Shown piece by piece: positions 27,207-39,200 of a stretch of DNA of 64,000 bases. The DNA comes from Siniperca chuatsi (lineage: Eukaryota; Chordata; Actinopteri; Centrarchiformes; Sinipercidae). The notes under the pieces were generated by a model that saw nothing but the letters and a program-made list of their open reading frames with translations, ran no database searches and was not told where the DNA came from. Made by a program: the position numbers and the translations under genes. Every line of letters starts with the position of its first letter. The stretch's first letter is position 1. The DNA lies in NCBI RefSeq assembly GCF_020085105.1, contig NC_058055.1, positions 10,555,822-10,619,821 on the forward strand, in the 5' to 3' direction.

Positions 27207-30200
27207 TAGGATAGCATAGTATTATATCGGTCAGGCATGTTTTCCATGGAAAATAGGAAACGGAATCTCAACTTGGGATATTCTGTGTCATGAAAGGAAT
27301 TATCGTCTACGGCTCCCAGAAATGTTCTAACCCCTTAAATGTTTTTCTCTCAGAATCAGCTATCAGCAAAGTTCAGAGCCCTCCGACACGGACATCTCGT
27401 CGCAACCAGAGCAAAGCCAAATCCCGACCTCCGGAGCCAGAAGTGGACTTGCAGCTTCTCAAAACCTTGTGCAAAGAGAATGAATGCAATGCAGAAGAGG
27501 TCTGACCCCCCTCTTTGTGTAGTTCTTTGTCATCATACAAACACATGTCTGCTCTGTGTGTATTTTGGCCTCATTTTCCCTCTGTGCCAATTGTACTTGC
27601 AGGTGAAGAATGTATACCAGACCAGCTTTTCTGCTTTCCTGGACTCACCTGGTCTTTCAAGATCTTTAGATTTTCCTCAGGTAATTGTGCGATTGTTACA
27701 GCATCTGCTCTACTGTTTGGCTTCACTGTCTGCTCTTCACTTACTGTTTCCATTAGTTATCTCTTCCTGCTTGCTGTTGCCATTGTTGAACGTTTGAGTG
27801 TCTGACAGCTGTTGGTTGTTCTCTTTGCCACTCATACGTGTTTGTTTTCACATACATGGTGTCAGGAAAATGTACTCAGGCAGGGGATCTTTTAGTGTGT
27901 CAGGATAGTATATTGCAGGTATGGAAACAATGGAGACAGGATGCTACTGTTTGCTGACACGACACACTCCTCCGAAGAAAGATGCTGGACATATTTATTT
28001 TACTGTTACATTACCCCAGTAACGGACAGGTGGTACGCATTATTTACATAAGTGTCTTATGTCAGTAATGTGTAAGTCTCACCCTGATCTAACCTATGAG
28101 GGGCCTGAGTAAATTTAAAAAAAAAAAACATTTTGAGTGAGATTTTGGCCCAGATTATTTTATAGCACAGATGTGTCAGAGTCTCAGTCTGTGATCCTAA
28201 TCTAGTTGCAGACAAGTTGGAACCTTGCCTTATTTCAGAGATGTTGCAGACAAGTTGGAGCCTTGCCTTATTTCAGAGATGTTTATTTTTTTAATATTGA
28301 GATCTGATCAGACACAGAGACTCAGGCACAGTTGAAATTGTACAATCTTTAGACAAGTCTTGTCAGTTCAACGAGGACTCCAGACTGTGTGTTTTGCAGT
28401 GTGAGTTGGCTGATATGCACAATGACTACAAGAGTATAAAGGCTTGAGTTACATCTATGAAAAACATCTCTTCTGGCTGTTTATAAATCGTTGCAGATGT
28501 CAGTTCTTTAGTTTCTCATTCCTTTTTCATTGTCTAATGTCTTATTGCAGATCTGATTTTCAGATTAAGATTTCACATCTAAAGCATGCATTTAGGTAAT
28601 GAAATTTGATGCATTGTTGGAGCTCAAGATAGCCAGCAGTATAAGGAGTAGTTAGCATTCCTACAACAGTAAAATTGTTCGTATTCAGTAGGTCAAGTAT
28701 GATTTTCTCCTCCTCATATATAGTGCTGGTAACATAAACAGCTCATGTATAATGCAGCAATAATTTAACATGTTGAAAGGAACCATACAGAGCTTTTGTT
28801 CTTGATATATTGGTACATTTTAGCTTTCTAGCACTTTTGAATTTAGGTAAAATATTGAATTTAATGGAGAACTTTTCAATCTCTGTATGTTATACTCATT
28901 TTAACAACCCTGCATTTAGTTGGGCACAGTGATGGTGTTTAATTCTGTATGTCGGGAATCACTTAACTACGAGTAACCTCAACCTTTATTTTTCACCACA
29001 GGTGAATGACCTTAACCAACAATATGAAGAGCACTACCTCAAGAGTAGAGACTTCGATGGACGGCTGTTTTTTGACAGAGATGAGACTGTTCTTGCACCT
29101 AAAGTCGAGATGTAATTTCTTCACTATTCAGTGTTTTGATGTTGGACTGGTTGATCTGTTAAAAGAATTTAAAGAAAAGTGTTTCATAATCCCCTCCTGC
29201 ACTCAGATCACAGGTGGAGAGAACGCCAAAGAAGAACCTGCCAGATGAAGATACCGTCCTCATCCCTCCCCAGACTCCAATCAGGTAAGTAGTTAGCAGT
29301 CACTCACCTGTTCTTCATTGTTTTAATCATTGTTTACCCAGAGGAGAAAGACCAAGTACCTTGTTTTTTAACATTTGTACAGTTTCAAACCTTTTCACTT
29401 CGATGTCTATATACACTGTTGAGAGTTACTGAAGTGTACATTATTGAGCATATTTCATTGTGTGTATTGTTTTGAGTCCGTTCTTCAGCACTGTCTGATG
29501 TTTGTTTTGTCTTATCAGAGCTGCCATGACCTCCATTCAGCAGTTGAGGGGTGATCTCCCCTCCAGTGGGGACCAGCCATCTACTAACTTGGCTACATAT
29601 TTCAAAGTGGGTCTCTAGAAGTGTTGCCACTGATTAAAATGTCCATTGAAGCTATATCGTACTACCTTAATTTGACATATTTCTCGTTTTCTTCTTTCCT
29701 GTGGTCAGAATTGCACTGTGGACCCGACGCAGGACGTGCTGAAGCGTTTAGAGACACTCGGACAGGCATTCAGCCAAAGGTTTGGTCAGGCAGTCGGCCC
29801 GCGCTGTGTAATACTTGGCAGACAGGTATGAACTAATACTCAAGAAGACAATGAGCAACAATGACAATACTTGCTATTCTCAAATTATTTTATGTCTGAC
29901 TGATATATTTCTTTCCTCTTTCAGAGATTCACTCTCGGTGTCAGACTGTATTACAAAGTCATGGAAGCGATGCTGAAATCGGTACTTGACATGTTTGATT
30001 TTATTTAATTTATTTTTCACCTTTTTTATTCAACAATGTAGTATTTTTGATTGTTTGTTTGTTTGTTTGTTTGTTTGTTTATTTAGGGGCTTGGGGTCAT
30101 TCAAATGTAGCAATTCCCAGGTTTACCTGCAAAAACGTATCTCAGAAAACCACAATTGATTAATCTACTGACCACAAACAGTCTCTGAAATAACTCATAC

Positions 30201-33200
30201 TCATGTTGTTTTTCCTCTCATTGATCTGATATTTTTCATTTCGTAGGAAGAGAAGCGGCTGTCTGTGCAAAATTTCAGGTATGTGTTTTTAAGTGTTTAT
30301 AAATTCAATGGGGAATTATGAAGCTAGTCAATTGTTGTTTTTGTATTTACTTGTGCATGCATACTTTTTGTTGTTTTAATTGTAAGTGAAGTGTTGATTT
30401 GTAGTCAAGTGTTATTTGCCTTGAGCTCAGTCACATGATTTCCATTCCAGTAAACTCCTCAATGACTCCACATTCCACACATCACTTTTGGCCTGCGCTT
30501 TGGAGGTGGTCATGGCAACGTACGGAGGTGTGTCCCGTAATTTGCTTACAAGATAATAACATATGCAATTACATTCTGAATCTGAAATAACTGTTCTTAC
30601 TGTTGCCAATAATATAGGTAAATGTTTACACTTCTTGCAGATGTGTGACAAGTTGTAATAATGTTGTTTGCTCCTCATGATTAGAGAGCAGTTTTAAGAC
30701 TGGAGGATACAACTATGGTGGTGGTTGTGACTCAGCAGAAACAAACGTGTGTTTCCCCTGGATACTGGATGTGGTCAACCTTGCCGCCTTTGACTTCTAC
30801 AAAGTCATCGAGAGCTTCATCAAGGCCGATCCCACTCTGAGCAAAGACATCGTCAAACATCTGGAGACCTGTGAGAACCTCATCATGGAGAGGATTGCAT
30901 GGAGGACGGTCAGTTTTATCTCTCATCACCAGTACAGTATGCTAGTAATGATGTCGCAGCATTTTAATGAGATTCATGCATACACAACATAAAGGCACAT
31001 AGACATAGTAAATACAAACTATATCTACCTTTTTTATATAGCATTCATTGGCCCATGAGAAGAAAAACTATCAGTAGATAGATAGTAGATTAATTATTAC
31101 TACATTTCATGAATAACATAAATGACATGGAGTAGTTTACATGTTGATCTATAACGTTTGATCAGCATTTTTGTAAAATGAGGCAGGTTCCACATAAATT
31201 AAACATTCAGTAAATATGAAAAATGTCAAAGAAAGAAAGAAAGAAGAAAGAGTCTCTTTCAGTAGTGGTGTGAGATGGTTTGTGTCACTGGCTGCCGCTG
31301 CCTCCACCACCAGGCACCTCCCTGTGCACAAGGCTGCTGGAGAAATAGTAGATGAGTGGGTTGAGGCAGCAGTTGGAGCTTGCTAGTGATAGTACCACAG
31401 GGTGTACAGCCTTGGTCATCTGGGCCAGGCCACAATGGGGCAGCAGCCACACATGTGTAAGGGTGTATCCCAGGAGGTTGATGTGATATGGGACGAAGCA
31501 CAGCAGGAAGACACCCAGCACCCTGTAAATAATTGTGAGTGTGTGCTGACGGCTGAGGTGCTGGCTGCGGGAGTGGTGTCTTGGCTGACGAAGCACGCTC
31601 AGCACTCTGCAGTAGCTGTAGAGAAGTAGCACAGTGGGCAGCAGAAATGACCCTAGGACTAAGCCCAGAGCTACCAGGATTATGGTGCGGTGGTGTTGCG
31701 AAGATGGGTCCAGCAGACAGAGCTGGTGCTGGCGAGCGGCTGCAGAGCGCAGCAGAGGCAGACTTACACTGAGCCCCAGCCCCAGCACCAAGCACCAGAT
31801 CCCCCCACTTATCAGCTGTGCAACACGCAGCCTGCGGAGTGTTGATGCCAGCGGGTGCACCACAGCAAAGTAACGGTCTACAGCAATGCACACCAGGAAG
31901 AAGATGCCCCCATACAGGCTGATGTATTTGAGGGTGAAAGTAAGATGGCAGTATGCCACCCCAGGAGTCCAACTGGATCGGTCTCCTGTCATGGGGGACA
32001 AGGCTCTGGCTTTTTGGTGGTAGTAGTAGATTCTCAGGGGTAGAGAGATTACAAAAAACAAGTCGGCAGCTGACAGGCTGACCATGTAAACGGCTGTGCT
32101 GTTCATGGTGCAGGGAGATAGACACAGTCTCCGAAGGGCCAGGCTGTTGGTGGCCAACCCCAGCAGGAAGATGACACTATAAGACACTTGATAGAAGGTG
32201 AAGCGATAGCTGGTGTCCACAGTGCAGTTAGACAGAGGTGAGAATGGCTTGGCTGGCACATCAGTCATATTCCACATCTCCATGTCCCAAATAATTTTCT
32301 GCTCCAATACTTTAAATCACTGTGTTCCTCTTATATCTGGAGGAAATTAGTTTGGTTGAAGTGAACATAAGATGGGAGGAAGGAACATGTTCAGTTGCTT
32401 CTGTTGGAGCAGTTAAACCTGTCGCAAGTAAAAATGTAATCAACTCAAAGTGACTGCTGTTTTATGGAATGTAAATTTGCTGAGCTGATGCAAACACACT
32501 GCTACGGCTAATATAGCTGAATTAATATTTGATATACAAGACGACAGTCAGACGAATGCTGTCAATAAAGTTTTAACTGCAACTTCATGCTCTCATAAAA
32601 CAAGTAAACATTTGGTTTCATTACATGCAGAGTGGGGAAAAACAGGAGCCTCACAATGTAATACAATTGCCCTGCAGTAAATACACATTTAGTGAAGCTC
32701 ATAAAGTTCATCTTTAGTTGAGATTGTCAGAGGTGTTAATTTAAATTGTTTAGGCTGTAGTGTGTAATGTGGAAGCAAATATCCGGTTAAGCATCTTTCA
32801 GTCAGTATTAGTATTAGGGAGGGTCTGATTGTAAGAACTCTTTACTAATGCATTTTTCCTGTGTTCCGTATATGTCATCATGATTTTTGTGACTTTTCCT
32901 TCTGTCATTTTACATAAATTTCTTTTTTTGTGACCAGGAATTTAGACTGTTGAAAAACTCAATACACTCCAGTCACAAAATGACCATTGAGTTGAATCAA
33001 TACGACAAGATTGCAAGAGAGCTCCCACTATTTTCTTAACACTAATGATATCATGATACGTTACACACCAATTTCAAAAATACTTCAACTTTGATATTAA
33101 CACTAATTTAACACTAATTGTTAACATATGTTAACATTCATTAACATTTTTTAAATTCTCAGTAACATTAAATTACATTGATATATTTTTTTCTATGACA

Positions 33201-36200
33201 TGATAAAGCATTTAAAACAAATTTTATCTTCCCTAGCCCCCAATTTCGTCAGCCATCCCTGATCTTTTCACGCTCAATCCCTGATCCTTTAAATGAAACA
33301 GTAAATCTTTTCCTCCTGACTTATAATATTGAGTTGCTTCTGTTGTCTGCTTTGGCAATCTGATAACAACTCCTGTAAAATAATTCAGTTATCACTAATA
33401 CTAAGTGTCTGATGAGTTATCAGATGAGTTCTTTATCTTTGTCTTCAGATAATCTTTGTGGACCTTCTTCATTTAAAATTTTAAGTTTCTACCAAACACT
33501 AACAAGATGATACAGTTAATTGCTGTCTTCATTTTATAAAAATGACATTTCTTAATCTATTATATTCTGTGCATATATGTGCAATTAGTACAACTGAAGA
33601 GAATATTAAAACAGACAAAACTTCATCACTCACCAGTATCAGGATCTCATCAATGCAGTGACAGTGAGATGAAGTTATTTTTCCAGTCAGCTGGTGTTCA
33701 GCAGCAGGAGACCCTGTCAGGATGCTGTAACAGCGCACATGCTACTGACTGGAGCAGTTCACACCTGCACTCATGCACAGGTCAGGGTCTCTCTTTCTCT
33801 CCGTTTCTCTCCCTCCCCCTCTCTCTCCCTCTCCTACACACCCTTCTTGTGTTTTGTTCTCACTACCTAATTTTGAGCTAATTTTGTCAAAATATTAAGT
33901 GAGTTTCACAAGTACTGATAACAAGTCTATTCTCAAGCCAACCTAGTGATCTGAGCTGAATTTTGTGATTAGCCTTACAACAAGATTGTTTCATTACCTT
34001 CATAGTGGGAGTCATGTTTATGGCTGCTTGTTAAAAACCTACATTGGAGTTAATCATTAACTATCTTTGTCAGCCAGTTGATGGGGGAATAGCAATAATT
34101 CACTGAAAAAGGTGCTGTAATCAGACAGCAGTGTATGTTGGGACCGGCACTCTCAGGGAAGACTAGGTTAGTGTAGATCAGACCATGGGTATTAGAGCCC
34201 AAGAGAAAACCAGAGAAAAACAGGACACAATCTGATGAAAATGTATATTGTGTCAAAATGTTAGTCTTTGCGCCTGAGAAAAGCAGTAATTCACCTATTA
34301 TCCACATCAGATTTTCTATACACACCACAGTTAGACAGCTGAACCTCACCAATCAAATTGGGATGTAATTAAAGCAGTGTTGAACTAGTTTCTCTTTGAA
34401 TAATCTTAATTTGGAGAATATTGGGCTAATATAGCACATATTATGATTTAGCTACACACCACTTGGCCCTTGTGAGACAAATTTCAATTAGATAGAAATA
34501 TAAATAACAAATTGATTGCCAAATAGCTGGTTAAGATTTGTTCTCCTGTGCACATAAAAAATAAATCTTACCTTCATGTTATGATTATCATTACAAATGG
34601 AAATGAAATGGTTTGTTTTGTACAAATATTTATGCTGGGTGGAGAAAGCCCAGCTGCATCCTGAATTTAAGCCTATTAGTATTACATGTAGTAGTGTAAG
34701 GAATCCAAACATGGCAAAATTAGTACTTGCTAATTGTTTTATTTGTCTCAAGGATGCCATTTTTAAGTTGACATTCTTGATTACTTGCGGGATCTGTCTC
34801 AGGATTGCAGCAACCACCACTGTGCTCTATTTTGTAAATGTACTTCTCCATCAAGAGACATGTTGTCGCTCGCCTGCTTTGGTTTCACAATGCTTCTCAT
34901 CTGTGCAGTGGTGGTGATGAGTCTACCCTTGTCAATGCAGACCCCCGGGCTAAGCCTCCCCACAGGAATGCAGTAGTGCTCGCTCTTGGAACACACCACT
35001 TTTACAAGGCGGAACAAATATTTCACATGAATTTAAGCTGCACCATATTCCTTTTACACTGTGAGCTGTGTTTTCACTTTACCTTGTAGTCCATAGGAAA
35101 CAGACATGTAGTCAGTCTGGCTGAATTGGATTTTGGGAGAAATTCCTGTTGTTTTAATTTAGAATTTTACTCTCTACAGACTCCAATTTTGATCAAACAC
35201 TGCATGAAACACTATAAGGAATATTCTGACTTGACATATCTTCATGTTTTTAATGTCAAATTTTCTACAGAACTTACCACTTATTTAGATAAAGCTATTG
35301 GCAGTCTTAGTGCAGTCTTGACCGATGCAATGTAGCTGTCAATTGTTGACCACACCTGTAATCTACATTTTAAAACTTATTCACTCATTGTACATTCAAG
35401 GCATTGGCCAACCTGTAGCTGTGTTGTTTGTACCTGTATGACTAATCATTCTAGACAAAAGACGTGGTAGCACTCCGGGAGAGTGGCATATGAACAACTA
35501 ATACCCATATTTCACAACACCCCACTCTATCAAACAAGTAGTGAATTTCAAACTCAAGAACCTTTTACATTAATAACTCTTTTATTCGCTTTCAGTATAT
35601 GGGGTAAAAGCTGTTATAGAACATGCTGCTCTATAAAGTGCTTAAAAGCCTTAGTGAGGCCACAACTACTTAGAAACTGCACAGTACAGTACATAAAAAG
35701 AGTTGTAATACTAGTTCAGCATTGGCACAGCAGAATTTTCCCATAGGATAATCTGCTCTGGGGAATAAGACTACAATTCCATGTTATATTGTTTTATGTG
35801 CAAAAGCTGATAGTTATTTTCAGTACCATGCACATGACTATGGCATATACACCTGTCATTTCTACTAATATACATTATAAACTCATTCCTTAATAGAACA
35901 AAGTGTTTTCAAACTTGTGTGCTGTGAATTGCCACCTTGATAAAGGGTATTTATGCTGCAACATACAAATGTTTCCTCTTTGACCTATTCCACCCTTTTA
36001 TTGACTGGATAGGGATCTCTCCCAGTCTAAAGTCTCTGTGGTGTCCAGTAGATGAGACACTGATTCCTTAGTAACCATTGTGTTTATGTATTGGTATGAT
36101 CTTCAAGTCCACTCAGCTTCCACCTACGTCCTCTGATAGAAATTGAGTTTCTCCAGCAATATTCACTGAATTATTAATCATGTCACATAATAGAGTTGTC

Positions 36201-39200
36201 ATTAGACTGTAGACTCATTGTCAAACATTTTGGGTCTCAGAGTCCTCAGGGTAAGGATTGTGGGTGTTGTATTTGGACTGTTTTGTTGGCTGTCCATCTG
36301 TAGTCTGTCGAATAGTTTGGCACCGTTGTGCCATACTGTGGACTTGCGTTTGATGGAGCTTTGAATGGTTTCTGAAGTGAAGTAGTAAATGACTGGATCA
36401 AAACAGCAGTTGGTCACTGCTATGCACAAAGCAATGGGGTAGATGGTTCTCACCACATATTCTATGTAGCATCCCTTTAGGACACTGGAGCGGACCAGGG
36501 CATAGAAGATGAGATTAATATTGTAGGGAATGAAACAGAAGCAGAAGATGAGAAGATGCACGATGATCATCCTCAAGATTTTTGTCTTGTTGAGGTTGCC
36601 TCCACGGCTGATTGTTTTGGGTTTCTTCAGTGTCCGTAGCACCATGACCGAGCAGAAGACATTGACCATCAATGGGATAATGAAGCCCACAGTCTCAATA
36701 AACACCACCACCTTGGACAGCTCAGCCTTCCATTGTTTTTTGGAGTAGTTTTCAAAGCAGAAGTTTGAGGAGTTGGCATTTTTGGGTGAAGTAGTATCCA
36801 AAAGGAACCCAGTGGGTATACTTCCAGAAAGAACCATCACCCACACTGTACAGCAGGCCAGTTTGGCATTCTTCTTTGTACGAATTGCTTGGGACCGGAA
36901 CGGGTGCACAATGGCCAAGAAACGGTCAACACTGATGCAGGTGAGGAAGAGGATGCTGCCATACATGTTGGTGTAGAACAGGGCCACAGAGATCTTGCAG
37001 AGTACACTTCCAAATAGCCACTCACGTTTAATAAAGTAAACAATCCGAAAAGGCAGGCTGAGGACAAAGAGAGAGTCTGAAACCACAAGGTTTATCATGT
37101 ATGTCGTGGTCTCATTCCGCAGCTTCAGTGTACAGCCAAAAATATATACAGCCACCATGTTGAAGAAAAGTCCAAGTAAAAACACCAGGCTGAAAACTGA
37201 GCTATACAAAGGGTACTTGAAGTCATCACTCTTGTTGCAATTCATGTAATTTTGTTGGGTGTTATTATACATTCTTAGGCCAGGCTGGTAATTTTTGGGA
37301 GAACTTTTTCACTCTGTAAATGTTCCAATTGTTGAACTTGTGTCAAATTCGACTTGTTAATCCAATCATGTGCAGGGAAAATGTACATTTCATTTGGCTA
37401 GGAAAAACAGTCCAGAAATACTGAAGAATGCGAGAGAAAGTATACAGCAACTCCACAAAATACCTGTATTAGTATCCAAATTAAAGTGAAGAGTGAAGTT
37501 TTCAGTCTTTTCCAGGTGTCTTTGACAGTTGAAATGTTTATTCCTTTGCGAGAAACGTCATGTGCCTCTCCTCAACTCTATGAACAGTCGACTGGTTCTT
37601 CCCTTCCCTTGTTCTCCTGTCTGTTCCTGCAGCAGCCCTGGGCGTGCATGGTGATCGTTATGCTCCACAGGTTTTACTCTGCTCCTGCCTGTCCGTAAAT
37701 CAGAAACCTCGAAGCAGGCTGCAACTCAGAGGCTCCAACACAAAGAACTCAGGGGACTGTTGAAACCCAGAGGGTGGAGCCTCCACCGGGGCCAAAGTCC
37801 TCCCAACGCTGCTTTGTTTTATCTGAAATTTAAATATTGAGATATTAGTGTGGTCCATAATCTTTGAATTTTCTTTTAAATTAGAAACTTGAATTAGGGT
37901 TTTTTTCTTCTTGATAGCTGTAGGTGTGTTTAGATCAGCCTCCCAAAAAATCAAAGCATTTTGTGTATTCAACAGGAGATTTTGTCTGCCTGGTAATGCA
38001 GTATATGGCGTTATCATGTTTTCTTTATATGACTATGATTGTTTGGGTCGTTTCACTTTCAATTTTCAAACAAATAATCAGGTAACTTTAGAGACCCAAA
38101 GTTAAATATGAATCTAAAGTTGACAATGAACACAGGACTCTTAAGCAATGATCTCACTAAACCTAATGAAACATTGCAGTGTAGGTGTCCATTATACGTC
38201 ACTGAATGCTGTTAAAGCAATCAAATACCAAGTGTACTTTTGAAATGTGTCGATGGAAATCAGCCGGGCGTGGCATGTATGTCATGAAGAATGTGCTAAT
38301 AGGAAGTCTGTACCTACTGTCTCTGTGTAACTCGCTGAGTAGTAAACCACACCCACTTCCCTGTATGATCTCATCTCTGATTTTTATCTTCATGCTGATA
38401 TGATATTCACATGCACGTCTTTTAGTCTTGATTTAGATATTAGAACTGCCAAGGATAATTATGTGACTGTAGGTGCGGATTATACTGTGTTGGTATTTAG
38501 AGGGAATTGTATTTTTAAGTAAAATGAATGATGTTTCAGTTTAGCGGGATTTCCATGACTATCACTGAAATCAGATAGGATACTATAGGGAGTGTCCTCG
38601 GGTCAACATAAAATGAGGAACAGATGCCTGATTTATTACCCAACTGTTTATTACCAGTATGGACTGCAAAGGAAGTTTGGTTTGTAAAATGTAATGATTT
38701 CCTGATCACACTAATACTTTGTCAACGCTACACTTGTTGCCCTGTGTAAAACCAAACAGATGGGCTTTTAATGAAGTTATTGCGATAATATACACTAATT
38801 GCAATTAATAAATTACTTCATATGGGGATACTAGTATTAAAACTATTTTTCATAATTCATCAACATCAATTATAATTCTGATTTTATATTATATAATTGC
38901 CTTGTCAGCCCACTTGTGATTGTATTTTCTTGTGAACAACTTATTCATTGCAAACACAAAAATACAGTAGGTTCCCTCAGAACATCCCTGATTCTCGTTC
39001 CTCTTGTGGTTTCTTTATGCCAATAATACTGCAGATTACACGATCTGATAGATAAACAGACAGCAGTAACTCTAGTGATAGTCTTGTGATTAGGATAACA
39101 AAATGTTTGTATCAATTTGTGCTCTCAGATCAGATAAAAATGCAATTCAGAGTAGCAAAAGTCTTCATGTACAAACTCAGAAGTAATTGAAATTCTGCTT

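Noticed and set aside
31259-32125. 288-residue minus-strand open frame overlapping the nested GPCR
   Set aside because: It is a different frame of the same DNA as the 31285-32307 receptor, with Pro/His/Ala-rich content and no family motif; the receptor frame has all seven-helix hallmarks.
34488-34917. Opposed open frames in rb1 intron 17
   Set aside because: They overlap on both strands, match no domain, and have no plausible splice context or promoter; they are probably chance.
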